A DNA stretch of 64,000 bases. It comes from Clostridiales bacterium (GTDB lineage Bacteria > Bacillota > Clostridia > Christensenellales > UBA1242). The stretch spans positions 334,883-398,882 of the forward strand of contig CAKJYJ010000003.1 in assembly GCA_918262735.1 (NCBI GenBank). The letters are read 5' to 3'. How positions within the stretch are numbered: the stretch's first letter is position 1; the number at the start of each line of letters is the position of its first letter. The notes beneath the pieces are model-generated. The model was not told the origin of the DNA, made no database searches, and saw only the letters and a program-made list of their open reading frames with translations. A program made the position numbers and the translations under genes. Below, piece by piece: positions 48,002 to 58,737 of this stretch.

Positions 48002-51000
48002 TTATGCCAATTGTGTAAACCCAATGTAAACGGTTCCGATTGGTCTAGAATTGCCCTGAACCAAATTCCCGTCTTCAACTTTATTTGGATATCTACAGCT
48101 TATTTCAATTGAAATGTAGTATTCGTTTAGTTTGAACCCATTTTTTAATTGAATATCGCCACTAGTTTCATCAATTCCAACAACATTGTTATTTGTTGTG
48201 CTTTGTCCTTGTTCGTTGGTAACCGCTTTTAGTGCAAATCTTAATACTGGATATTTATTGTTTTCTGAATCAGTTTCTCCAGAATTTCCAAATATTGATA
48301 AGTCTTCACCGCCTGCATTTGCAAGTATTGCCATTTTACCAACACCAGGGATTAAATCAAATGCATCGCTCCATGAATTGAGGTCAACAGAAATTGTTGA
48401 GTTCACAACTCCGTTTGTAATACTTGAGGCATAACTACTATTAATATTAACCCTATAAAGCGTGTATGTTCCAGTGTATGCCCTTGATGAGTCAATGCCA
48501 GTATACTTTAATGTTACCCTAAATGTTTCCGTGCTACTATATGTGTAGGTTGAATTCCTATATGTAACCTCTAGTTCAATATCACTTCTTGATTGATAAT
48601 CAACGTTTCTTGTTGTGTCGGTATAGAACTCTCCATTTGCACGTAAACAAATCGTTTGTTCTTCTAGTGTAGTATCTATACTATCTAACATTTTACTATA
48701 TTTTACATCATCGATAGACAAACCATTAAATGCTTGTATTTTAGTGCCGGAACCAGAATATATATTTAATACTTCACTTCCTACCGAGCCAGTTTCTGTG
48801 TAATAGCCAGTGAATAATTCAATATTTGCGGCTTGTGTGTACTCATCATCACAAAGCAAAATTGAATAACGTTTACCATCAGTTAATCTTTCATATTTTA
48901 ATTGGGTATTTGTGCCTAATTTTAGAATAACCTTAACACTTGTTGCTGATGGTAAGTCCGCAATGGCAACATTTAATTTTTTAACAATCATTTGTTCAAT
49001 ATTTGCACCACCATTCACAAAACAGTATGAAGCCCCAGGATCACTACCAATCTTAACCACATTTTCACAAATAATGTTAATTGGTTGATATAACTCAAAG
49101 TTATAATTTAGTAAATTTATATCTCTGAATTCGTTTATATCTGATGTTTCTCCCAAAACAATAAAGTTTGCTTCGTTTCCTGATATTGTTTTATAACTAT
49201 CAATTACGCCATCTGCAGGGTCATCTGAATCAAATGATTTAACAATAAATTTATTAGTTGCCATCACTTCGTTGCCGTTATATTTGTTTTTTGCTTTAAC
49301 CAATAAATCTATGTAATACCCCTCAACCTCGGTTGGGTTTACGGTATTTGTGATTATTGTAATACCAAACTTGCTGAGTATTTCATGTGCAAGCCCCTCT
49401 TTAAGATTTATGTCATTAATAGGAACAGTTCCACCGCCCTCTTCGGCTGTTTGAATCTTTTTAACATATTGGAGTGCATTATCCAATAAATTTGTGGTTG
49501 GTGCAATTTCATTTTTGGTGCTTACATATGTTTCCAAGCCAATCATTAATGCCTTTAATGATAACTTACCCCCACCAGATGTATCAATAATATAACTGTT
49601 TTCAGTACCATTATATTTGTATGTCAATTGATTATTGAATGTTTGTATATCAATATTCTCGCTTACACTAAATTCAACTTTAAGAGCTTCAACATCAATA
49701 AGTTCTGGTTCACCTAAATAATAACCATTTTTGTTGTCATACACACTAACAAGGTTTGCCAACTCAAATTCAATGCCATCTCTAATGTATGTGTTTTCTT
49801 CTTTAACTTGATATTCAAATCTTCTGGTTAATGCGAACTCAACACTTATGAGAGTTGTTTCTTCTGAAACTGAGTCCTTTTTAATTGCAATTTTAACCGA
49901 TAAGTTAACAGACGAACCATTGCCATAATCAATCCAGAATGGTTGTGGAACTTGGTTAAACACCAAACTATCTCCCGAAACGGTTATAACATAGTATGAA
50001 TGATTGCTTGAATCTAAATAACCTTCACCGTCCTCACTGCCCAAGCCACCAACGAGTTCCGTTTTTTGACCAGTTGACATTTTTGTTGCTTTAATTGATT
50101 CAACGCCGTCTAAAGTAAAGTCTGCATTATTTGTTAAGCTAACAATAATTCCAGTTGCTCCATTCTTTGAAATTGTTATAGAGTCTCCTTCGTAAACCTT
50201 TGTTTGCGTGTTTCTAACATTTTCAACCTTTGTTGGAGCATTAAGTTTAATATGATAAACAAAAGCAAAGCCAAATTCATCTTCAAAAGTTAAACTTATG
50301 CTCTTATCACCAAATTCAGGATTTCGATCAACGTTAAATAATCTGTTTTGTGCTGAGTTTCTTTCGCTCACACCACAGTGTGAAGTCCAATCGCCAGATA
50401 TGTCTATATTTAATGATTGAGCAATATTCTTTTTATCATCACTATATTTTCCCCAAGCATAAACAAAGTATAATTGGTTATTCTCATTTGTTTGGTTAGC
50501 AATACATAAGGTTATTGTTGCTGTCCCCGACATTGTGTATGGATTGTTTGCTGAATTTTGTGTGTTGGTACCGTCATTATTCAAAATTGAATATTCAATG
50601 TCTGACATAACTTTAATTCTGATATCTTTTTTATAACTAAAGTCTCCAACCTTATACTCTACTTGCAGTTTTACTATTGTGCCATTATTTGTTGCACCCA
50701 TTGCTTTAATGAAATAATCATATACAATTGCATTAGTACCAGTTCCAAATGTTCTTTGTTCTAACCTTACAGCCATTGCTTTATTTTCATATTTAATCAA
50801 ATTTCCATTAACCATTGTGTGTGAAGAAACATATGTGATTGATATTGATGCCTTTTTACTATTTTTTAGAACACCGCCCATATCTCCAACATGGTTATAC
50901 CAGAAGTCTTTATCCAAACTGTCCTTAACATAGAATAAATCAACAAATGACAACCCGTTTAGATATTGGTTTGCATTCAATAGAATATCATAATCAGCAT

Positions 51001-54000
51001 TCACATTAATGTTACCAACAACAATGTCTGCCGTAACATAATATTCATAACTTGCACCAGACAGTGTTTTTAACGTGGTTGAAACACTGTCAACGCTAAA
51101 GTCTAATTGATATGAATATTTTTCAATATTGTTATCTAGGTCGGTTGATACCTTAGTAATACCAGAGGCATTAATAATATTTGAATAATACAGGCTGTCA
51201 ACCTCTTGCCCATTATAACTGATTGTAAATCTTCTTGAAATTACAACACTTCTACATGGAGCTTCAAATACCTCTAATCCACCATCACCAGCATACTCAT
51301 AGCTAACGTGAATATTTTGAGCGGTTACTCCCTTAACATAGTCTGAAAGAAGAATTGCAACTCTGAATTTCTTTGTTTGGTCGCCAGATCTATAATATAC
51401 ATCTTTCAAAATAGGGTCAGAATACGCATCTGTGTAAACACTGAATTTAGACCCAGTTTCAAGACCAGGCATACCACTTGGTAAATAGAATTCAATATCA
51501 ACATAATTTAGTGGATTGTCATCACCATATCCAACATAGAATGTTTTTCCGTCTATTTTTGAAGTGTTAACTCCAAATGGGTTTGCCGTGTCAACAATAA
51601 TGTTATACACACCATATGCAATGTTATCAATTATTACTCTAATTTCGTAAGACCCAACGCTATCGAATGTATACTTTTTGTCTGTTATTGTTGCAATCGT
51701 TATATTGTCTGACACAATTTCCAAACTATAATTATCAATCGTCTCATGATTGCTAATTCTCTCTACCTGTATTCTATCTTCATGATTAAAGTTTTCATCA
51801 GCAAAATCCAGTTCTGCGCCAATTTGAACATATTCAACACTATAACTTGTTTGAGCGTTTGGTTGAGGATAATTGATTGTAACGGTATACTCAGGAACAA
51901 TATTAACAGAACCTAGCGTTGTTATTTCTATTGTTTGATCGTTATATTCACAACTAATCTTAAACGTTACGCTAATTGCTTGGTTTGCAATAATTGAACC
52001 AACAGAGATTTGAATGTCTGCAGTGCTTTCAACACTTTTTTCAACCGCATTATAAATATAAGAATAGGTTAATCCCGTTTTTGAACCTGGGACTATTTCA
52101 AACAATTGTTGCCAAACACTTGATGGCAAGGTTATGTTTCCAGAACTTGTGTTGAAATACACAGTTTCATTAGCCTCTCCATATTTATCCTTAATGGTTA
52201 CTGCTCTACCATTAACAGATTTTGAAGTTATTGATGGCAATACTTCTAAGTTATTAATTTCAACCGCAAACACCTTTCCATCAATTTCAACATTGCAAGA
52301 GAATGTTGGAATTGTATACGCCGTTCTGCTGTGTGCAAAAACAATACGTGGATTGCCAGTAACTTCCATAATTGTGTAGTAATCAATGTTTTCTTGTTCT
52401 TGCGTTGTTTCTGGAACAATTAATGAGTATTCTGTAACTGCTGTTTCCGTTTCGTATAAAACAATGTTAATTAATTCAGAAACATCATATATTACTCCGC
52501 TATAAACCTTAATATCACTAACAACCCCTAAAACCTCTTCGGTTTTTAAGCTTGCATCATAATATGGTAAAATGTTAACGGTAATTGTTTGCACAACTCC
52601 ATAAATGGTGTATGGAACAATCTGAATTGTTTGACCATTTGGAACTAGGTTTGTTGTTAATGTTTTTTGTTCCAAATTTTGTGTAAAGAAGTATGCCAAA
52701 CTATCGCCAGTTAATTCAACACCATTTAACATAACTTTGTAGTTTAGTTTATCGTTATTTGATGCCAAGTAGTAGTTGTAATTTCCTGCCAACACCGCAC
52801 CATTTTTGAAGGTTAAAACTCCATCTTTTACCAAATTAATTTGGTCATTATAGTTAACAGAAACCCCTCTGTCTGTGGCAGATGCACCACCGCTTTTCTT
52901 TAATAAAACTATTTGTGGTATTTCGCCGGCTTGTAAATAATAGTAGTTTTTTGAATTTCCTTGTTGGGTTCTTATTTCTAGTTTAACCCTAATTCCAATT
53001 GCCCCATTTTTATTTATGGTAACAAGTAGATTGCTTTCGTTAATTGAAACATAACTGCCATGATTACTACTTGAAATGAACTCCCAAGCGCCATTCAAAT
53101 TTACCGAAACAGAAGCAATTGATATAATGTAATTGCCATCATATTGAACAGTTTCGTAATTATCGCCAACTTTTTGCTGAACAATAAACTGGCCATTGTT
53201 TAGGTTATATTTTGCTTGACCATTTATATCAAATTCTGAATACTCCATTTCAATGTTATTAAACGCTGATGTTGCGGAAAGCATTCCTTGGTCATATTCA
53301 CCAGTTCCATAGGTTTCAGGAATTTCTCTGTCACTATATGGATAATTTACCAAAAGTTTTTGTGACCTACATATTTTAACAATTGTTGGTATTGTGTAAA
53401 CATAATTACCGTTCCTTACATCCAAATACACTTGAACATATATGTCAAATCCAAGTTGTTTTGCAGCGATTGTGAATAAGTCCCTATCTATAATTATATA
53501 ATCACTAACGTTCTCGTTTGGCATATCAACCAATGTTGCACGAATATTCCATTTTTCCTTATCTATGTCATCTGGCATAACAAATGTGTAGAGATTGCCA
53601 AATATTTCTATTACATCACCACCATAATAAACGTCATCACCAAGAACAATATCTAAATCTTCGTAATATTCTTTTAAGTCCACACCAGAATATCCAAACA
53701 AAAGTTTATATAAATCTATGTCATTTACTTTTGCTTCAGAATTATAATTTATGAATGGAACATCCATTTGACTTATAATTATTCGGTATTTTGACAAATT
53801 ACCGCTTGCATCCAATACTGAAAGATATATATTTGTTTCAGTTATAAGGTTATTATTTTGTGCCCAAACGGTTTTATTATCAACATCTCCTCTTGTGTAT
53901 GCACCAAAATCACTAAGCTGTATTATTGGATACATTTTGTCGCTATATTCCACCGATTTAAATTGACTATCAATAATTGGCAAGTGATATTTGTCATTAT

Positions 54001-57000
54001 TTATCAATAAATAGCTATCTGCAAGACGCGCAATTTCGTCACCCACAACTAAAATAATTGCCTTTTCTCCACGATAGTATGTTATTCTATCGGCAAGGAT
54101 ACTTTCAAAGTTATATGGGTAAATTGTTAAATTAACAACATCTAAATCATAATTGTTGTATGAAAGAATAAACGAAATGATGCAGTACTGATTAATAATT
54201 GCATTACCAGAGAATGATAAGTTTATATTCATACCATCTTCGGTGTGAATTATTGCACCAATATTGGTTGGAGTTAAATATCTAAATTGAATTTGTTTAA
54301 TTGAGAAATTATCACCAAAAACATCACCCTCTGCACCAACCACTCTTTCAACAAGCTCAGATGCAATATTTATTATTTTACTGCCATCAATATCAAGCAC
54401 AACATCAACAGCCGTATTTTTTAATTTAATGTTTGGTCTAATTAAAACCTCAAACGAATATTGGAAGTCACCAACCTCAATACCACTATCGTTATTACTT
54501 ACAAATATTTTTACAATGGTATTTTTTGAAACTGGACCATATCTAAAACTTGTTTGAGATTCATCTATCTGTACAAATAAACCGTCATTAACAAATTCCC
54601 CCGCTTCATTTTGCACATAGAAATACGCAGAATAATCATCGCTATCATCATGTAACTCTTCTGTGAACACGTATCCAGTTTCGGCGTAAAGTTCATACCT
54701 TCCGTTTCTAAGCGTAATTTCATCACCAACAACCGCGGTTTCATGCCCCTCACCGTCATCAACAATATCGTACTTATTAACAATCAAATCTTCGCGTTCT
54801 ATAGTTGGTCTAAAATATAATGCTATGTTTTGAACAATTTGTAATTTTTCATAAACATATTTTAAGTGAATGGTTACACCATCACCCAAAGTTTTGTTCA
54901 GTTTAATATATTGTAATGATGTGTCTAATGTTATTTCATCTTCACCCGTTATTGCAATAAATCTGTTTAGTGAATCTTCGTCTGCTATTTTTATTGTGAA
55001 ATTTAGTTTAATATTCTGATTTTCCCCAAGGGTGTAATACATTTCAAAAATATTTTTACTATTCTCACCAACAACGTTCAAATTGGTAACACCATCATTT
55101 CCTTTTGTTACCGTTAAACTCTTTGTGCCATTCACATAAACCTTATCTAGATTAAATGTTTCTGTGTACTCATTTCTACTATCATCATTTATCACGGTTT
55201 TTGAAATATAACCAGAATTTGTTACATTAAACATTATTTGTTTTTGTACATCACCATCAACTTTTAACGTGATTATTGCTTCACCAACGCTATTAAATGT
55301 TATTGAATGATTGTCTGTGCCAATTGTTGCAACCAATGGATTGCTGCTAACCAATTCCCAAGGGTATGTTCTTGTTACATCTCTATCTAAGAAGTTTATT
55401 ATTGTTACTCTAATTATTCCTTCGTTAAATATACAACTAGCATCAACTTCTTCCTCTGGATCTTCATTTGTATATACATATGAATAAACTGTCACAAAAC
55501 TACTATTTTCGTACTTGGTTTGAACATTAATCTTATCTAAAATTGACAAATCTAATAATTCATCGGCATTTGAAGCATTTGTCAATGCAAATGAACCCGT
55601 TGACCTTGTGTCACTGATAATTGTTATTTTTGAAATAGTGCTATTGTTATTATCTGGATTTTCTGGTTCTTGTTGATTTTGTTGCTCGCCTTGATAGTTA
55701 ACAGCAAATAAGAAAGTTCTTCCACTCACCGTGTACGAAACAAATAGTTTAATTTCCTCATCAATTAAAACGCTCTTTGTTGTAATGTCAAATATTATCT
55801 TACCATCTCGGGCAACAATACCATCAACAGAAATAAATCTTCTATTTGTGTCAACAACAAGGTTTCCGGTTGTGGCAACCACAGTTATTTGTTCATTTAG
55901 GTATGCACCATTCAACTCGTTTTCCGTTGCTCCATTTGCAGTTACCTCTGCCCTTAAAACATTTGGTTTATTTTGAGCAACCTTAACTGTTGATATGTCT
56001 GCAAAAACCGCAGCATTGTCTATATCCTTAATTGTGAAGGTTCCTGTTAAATTCTTTAATGACTTACTACATACAATTTCAACACCACTTAACCTCTCAA
56101 CAGAACCCTCTTTTATTGCTGAATATTTAACAATATCGTATAAGCCGTCTTGTGTTATTACTTCTCGACCAACTGCGTTTGTTTTTATTGTTGCATAAAT
56201 AACTTTGATTGAAATATTTGGAATGTTGGTTGTGTCTTTTATTTTAAGAACACTTGATGATAGTTCGTAAAGATTTTTAACACTGCCGTCAGCAAGGAAT
56301 GTGTATATTTTTGATGATTGCTCTTTTGTGTTAAAATAATCACCCAAACTATTGTGTTCATCAGAATTAAATGCTGTATCATCCGTGTAAATGAAATACT
56401 TGACAGTTGTGTACACATTGCTATTAACAGTATCAAAGTCGGTTATTGTTGTTAAATCAAACTCTGGATTAATGTAAACCGTTGAGGTATCACCAGTAAT
56501 ACCGCTAATATCAATTACCTGCAGTTCAATATTTGAAGTGTCTGTCCAAGAAATCATATTTTCAGTTCTTGAAGTTATTTCAACAAGACTTAATCTTGGT
56601 AACTTGTCTTCATCAACGGCAATAATATCGTCATCAATAAAGTACTTAATTGATGCCCTAAAATCATTTGAAATATAATTGTTGGCGTATATTACCCAAG
56701 AAGGAACATCTCCTATTGGTAAATAATATGTTTTTCCATTGGTATCAATTCTTGTTTCATAATCCCCATTAAATGAAATTTCTTCCAATGTTGCATCAAC
56801 CCATGTTGCTCCAGACCTTTTTTGGAAACGTATACCAAGATTTGATGCCTTGTCTTGCAAATCAACATTTTCTACATTTGAATTAGATAGCAAGATGTTA
56901 AGGTAAGATTGATCTCTGTTGTTAATTCCACTTTTTGTTGCATAAATTGTATGTAATCTATCTGGATATATTCTTTGAAGGTTTCCTCTAACCAATATTG

Positions 57001-58165
57001 TGTTAACTTCAACTTCTTTTATTTTAACTCCAGAAACAGTTCTAAGAGCACTACCGTTAACAAAACAATCTTCCAATAAATTTAGTTCGTTACCATCTAA
57101 TGCAATTTGTCTTAGAATTTCATCCTCTTTTGCTGAACTTTTGAAAACATATGTATAAAAATCAACATTCTCCAAATCGGTTTTTGCTCTAACCTTATAA
57201 ACATTTGTACCTTTAATCTTTCCAACAATTTCAACAAGTGAGTCATCATTGATCATTTTTTCGGTTAGTTTATTATATTTTAAACCGTTTTTAAATTGAG
57301 TTTCAAGCCCATTGATTATCCTTGAAACATTTTCTCCATTAATAAAATCTTCGTATGCGTTAAAAATGTCTTTAGCAATAATGTTTGTTCTGTTTGCAAA
57401 CAACTCATTTAATTCACCATACACCTCATCTTTGCTTACTCCCAAAGAACTGGCAATGTTGTTTTTATATTCGTAAAGAATATTTGTTGATGATGCCTGA
57501 GAATACTTAAATGCACTGGCATATGGGTAATAGTTAACACCAACATAAAAGGTGTCACCAGCACGAACGTCAACACGCTCACCTTCTGATAGTGCTGTGG
57601 CAAGTGATGAATTTTCAATGTTTTTTGATATTGTGTCAAATGAAAGATTTTCTGTTGACACTTCTTTGTTGTAGATTACAAGTTCTGTGCTATAAACAGG
57701 AACGTCAACCAATATTCTTGCAGTTGATGGGTTAATCATTTTATTCGCAGATGATGCTATAATTTTTGATATTCCACCGTGCACCCAATCCATATCGCCA
57801 AGCTCTGTGTGAGATTTATCTTTAACAATTTCGATTGTGAATTCTTTACCCAGATATACAGTTTTAGGAATAATTATATTTCCATCCGTCCAATGCATCT
57901 TATCTCTTGTTTCGGCACTTGCCTTTTCAAAATACAAAGACACTTCTTTTTGTGTTACTTCTTCTGTTGTGGTTTGAACGGTAACGGTGTATGAAGTTTT
58001 GGTTCCATCAAAGAAATAATCATTCTGTTCAAAAAAAACATCTTCTGGAGCAACAATTTTTTCGTTGAATTCTCCAGTTAGATATTTTACTCCCATAGCA
58101 ACACCAACGACTCCAACCAAAGAGCCGAGTGATATTAAAAATATAATGAATATTCTTTTTAACAT
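48002..58165 (-). CDS. giant N-anchored extracellular beta-domain protein (3387 aa)
   Basis: One uninterrupted 10.2-kb gene. A single N-terminal membrane helix (about residues 4-26) without an obvious signal-peptidase site is followed by more than 3300 residues of Asn/Ser/Thr/Ile/Val-rich, beta-strand-dense sequence with few Cys. Several segments look like bacterial Ig-like (Big) domains, e.g. about residues 930-980: 'LVSSNPLVATIGTDN' then 'ITFNSVGEAIITLKVDG'. Others have similar 'GSYEIRVIID' endings. There is no LPXTG, SLH or C-terminal helix, so it is probably a membrane-tethered surface filament or adhesin. The ATG at 58165 has TTTGGAGG 6 bases upstream. Own promoter and terminator. Confidence 0.8.
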   Translation of the reverse strand: MLKRIFIIFLISLGSLVGVVGVAMGVKYLTGEFNEKIVAPEDVFFEQNDYFFDGTKTSYTVTVQTTTEEVTQKEVSLYFEKASAETRDKMHWTDGNIIIPKTVYLGKEFTIEIVKDKSHTELGDMDWVHGGISKIIASSANKMINPSTARILVDVPVYSTELVIYNKEVSTENLSFDTISKNIENSSLATALSEGERVDVRAGDTFYVGVNYYPYASAFKYSQASSTNILYEYKNNIASSLGVSKDEVYGELNELFANRTNIIAKDIFNAYEDFINGENVSRIINGLETQFKNGLKYNKLTEKMINDDSLVEIVGKIKGTNVYKVRAKTDLENVDFYTYVFKSSAKEDEILRQIALDGNELNLLEDCFVNGSALRTVSGVKIKEVEVNTILVRGNLQRIYPDRLHTIYATKSGINNRDQSYLNILLSNSNVENVDLQDKASNLGIRFQKRSGATWVDATLEEISFNGDYETRIDTNGKTYYLPIGDVPSWVIYANNYISNDFRASIKYFIDDDIIAVDEDKLPRLSLVEITSRTENMISWTDTSNIELQVIDISGITGDTSTVYINPEFDLTTITDFDTVNSNVYTTVKYFIYTDDTAFNSDEHNSLGDYFNTKEQSSKIYTFLADGSVKNLYELSSSVLKIKDTTNIPNISIKVIYATIKTNAVGREVITQDGLYDIVKYSAIKEGSVERLSGVEIVCSKSLKNLTGTFTIKDIDNAAVFADISTVKVAQNKPNVLRAEVTANGATENELNGAYLNEQITVVATTGNLVVDTNRRFISVDGIVARDGKIIFDITTKSVLIDEEIKLFVSYTVSGRTFLFAVNYQGEQQNQQEPENPDNNNSTISKITIISDTRSTGSFALTNASNADELLDLSILDKINVQTKYENSSFVTVYSYVYTNEDPEEEVDASCIFNEGIIRVTIINFLDRDVTRTYPWELVSSNPLVATIGTDNHSITFNSVGEAIITLKVDGDVQKQIMFNVTNSGYISKTVINDDSRNEYTETFNLDKVYVNGTKSLTVTKGNDGVTNLNVVGENSKNIFEMYYTLGENQNIKLNFTIKIADEDSLNRFIAITGEDEITLDTSLQYIKLNKTLGDGVTIHLKYVYEKLQIVQNIALYFRPTIEREDLIVNKYDIVDDGEGHETAVVGDEITLRNGRYELYAETGYVFTEELHDDSDDYSAYFYVQNEAGEFVNDGLFVQIDESQTSFRYGPVSKNTIVKIFVSNNDSGIEVGDFQYSFEVLIRPNIKLKNTAVDVVLDIDGSKIINIASELVERVVGAEGDVFGDNFSIKQIQFRYLTPTNIGAIIHTEDGMNINLSFSGNAIINQYCIISFILSYNNYDLDVVNLTIYPYNFESILADRITYYRGEKAIILVVGDEIARLADSYLLINNDKYHLPIIDSQFKSVEYSDKMYPIIQLSDFGAYTRGDVDNKTVWAQNNNLITETNIYLSVLDASGNLSKYRIIISQMDVPFINYNSEAKVNDIDLYKLLFGYSGVDLKEYYEDLDIVLGDDVYYGGDVIEIFGNLYTFVMPDDIDKEKWNIRATLVDMPNENVSDYIIIDRDLFTIAAKQLGFDIYVQVYLDVRNGNYVYTIPTIVKICRSQKLLVNYPYSDREIPETYGTGEYDQGMLSATSAFNNIEMEYSEFDINGQAKYNLNNGQFIVQQKVGDNYETVQYDGNYIISIASVSVNLNGAWEFISSSNHGSYVSINESNLLVTINKNGAIGIRVKLEIRTQQGNSKNYYYLQAGEIPQIVLLKKSGGASATDRGVSVNYNDQINLVKDGVLTFKNGAVLAGNYNYYLASNNDKLNYKVMLNGVELTGDSLAYFFTQNLEQKTLTTNLVPNGQTIQIVPYTIYGVVQTITVNILPYYDASLKTEEVLGVVSDIKVYSGVIYDVSELINIVLYETETAVTEYSLIVPETTQEQENIDYYTIMEVTGNPRIVFAHSRTAYTIPTFSCNVEIDGKVFAVEINNLEVLPSITSKSVNGRAVTIKDKYGEANETVYFNTSSGNITLPSSVWQQLFEIVPGSKTGLTYSYIYNAVEKSVESTADIQISVGSIIANQAISVTFKISCEYNDQTIEITTLGSVNIVPEYTVTINYPQPNAQTSYSVEYVQIGAELDFADENFNHEDRIQVERISNHETIDNYSLEIVSDNITIATITDKKYTFDSVGSYEIRVIIDNIAYGVYNIIVDTANPFGVNTSKIDGKTFYVGYGDDNPLNYVDIEFYLPSGMPGLETGSKFSVYTDAYSDPILKDVYYRSGDQTKKFRVAILLSDYVKGVTAQNIHVSYEYAGDGGLEVFEAPCRSVVISRRFTISYNGQEVDSLYYSNIINASGITKVSTDLDNNIEKYSYQLDFSVDSVSTTLKTLSGASYEYYVTADIVVGNINVNADYDILLNANQYLNGLSFVDLFYVKDSLDKDFWYNHVGDMGGVLKNSKKASISITYVSSHTMVNGNLIKYENKAMAVRLEQRTFGTGTNAIVYDYFIKAMGATNNGTIVKLQVEYKVGDFSYKKDIRIKVMSDIEYSILNNDGTNTQNSANNPYTMSGTATITLCIANQTNENNQLYFVYAWGKYSDDKKNIAQSLNIDISGDWTSHCGVSERNSAQNRLFNVDRNPEFGDKSISLTFEDEFGFAFVYHIKLNAPTKVENVRNTQTKVYEGDSITISKNGATGIIVSLTNNADFTLDGVESIKATKMSTGQKTELVGGLGSEDGEGYLDSSNHSYYVITVSGDSLVFNQVPQPFWIDYGNGSSVNLSVKIAIKKDSVSEETTLISVEFALTRRFEYQVKEENTYIRDGIEFELANLVSVYDNKNGYYLGEPELIDVEALKVEFSVSENIDIQTFNNQLTYKYNGTENSYIIDTSGGGKLSLKALMIGLETYVSTKNEIAPTTNLLDNALQYVKKIQTAEEGGGTVPINDINLKEGLAHEILSKFGITIITNTVNPTEVEGYYIDLLVKAKNKYNGNEVMATNKFIVKSFDSDDPADGVIDSYKTISGNEANFIVLGETSDINEFRDINLLNYNFELYQPINIICENVVKIGSDPGASYCFVNGGANIEQMIVKKLNVAIADLPSATSVKVILKLGTNTQLKYERLTDGKRYSILLCDDEYTQAANIELFTGYYTETGSVGSEVLNIYSGSGTKIQAFNGLSIDDVKYSKMLDSIDTTLEEQTICLRANGEFYTDTTRNVDYQSRSDIELEVTYRNSTYTYSSTETFRVTLKYTGIDSSRAYTGTYTLYRVNINSSYASSITNGVVNSTISVDLNSWSDAFDLIPGVGKMAILANAGGEDLSIFGNSGETDSENNKYPVLRFALKAVTNEQGQSTTNNNVVGIDETSGDIQLKNGFKLNEYYISIEISCRYPNKVEDGNLVQGNSRPIGTVYIGFTQLA

Positions 58166-58324
58166 AACTTCCTCCAAAGATACAATTATGTGTTTTTTTT
58201 ACCAAAAACTTAAAACTACCGCTAGTGCCGTTAAAGCAAATTCATAAACAATTATACCAAACGTGCACACATATAAATATGCTGCTATATATTTTTTATA
58301 AAAAATATACTTCGGTCTAGGGAT

Positions 58325-58354
58325 ATTATATATTTATTTTGTATACAAAGTCAA
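58325..58354 (-). promoter_or_regulatory. promoter of the giant gene
   Basis: Minus-strand TTGACT (58349-58354), 18-nt spacer, TATAAT (58325-58330), giving a leader of about 150 nt with a short AT hairpin. The stretch 58355-58609 is extremely AT-rich; I see no gene in it. Confidence 0.6.
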
Positions 58355-58609
58355 ATAATATCAGGTCAATTTACATATTTTTTTTAATTTTCTATAAAAT
58401 AATTATTCAAAAATAAATAAAAAATTTTTAAATTGTTGTGAAGTGCCGGAAAATAAAGGAAAATTTACAATAAATTAATTTATGCTTTTAATTTTAAAAT
58501 GAATTAAAAATATATTTTTATAATATTTTTTTTATAATTTTTGAATAATATTTTATTATTTTTGACCACTGCTATTTTTCTCTCAAAGCCACATTATCAA
58601 CATTCCCCG

Positions 58610-58638
58610 TTGACTTTTAGCATAATATATGTTAATAT
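58610..58638 (+). promoter_or_regulatory. promoter of the 825-aa gene
   Basis: TTGACT (58610-58615), 17-nt spacer, TAATAT (58633-58638). The leader of about 90 nt holds the small stem CGTTA/TAACG. Confidence 0.6.
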
Positions 58639-58737
58639 ATTAGTGTAAATGAGGTGGCGTTATTTAATTAACGTACACAAAATTTATTAAATTTCTTAAT
58701 TTATGGTTTTTACAAAAGTTTTAAAAGGGGGAACAAT

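Noticed and set aside
48186-57994. Plus-strand frames within the giant gene
   Set aside because: Short, without SD, and antisense to one continuous 3387-codon frame.
58649-58690. 13-codon leader peptide before the 825-aa gene
   Set aside because: No SD and no attenuator-like structure; probably chance.
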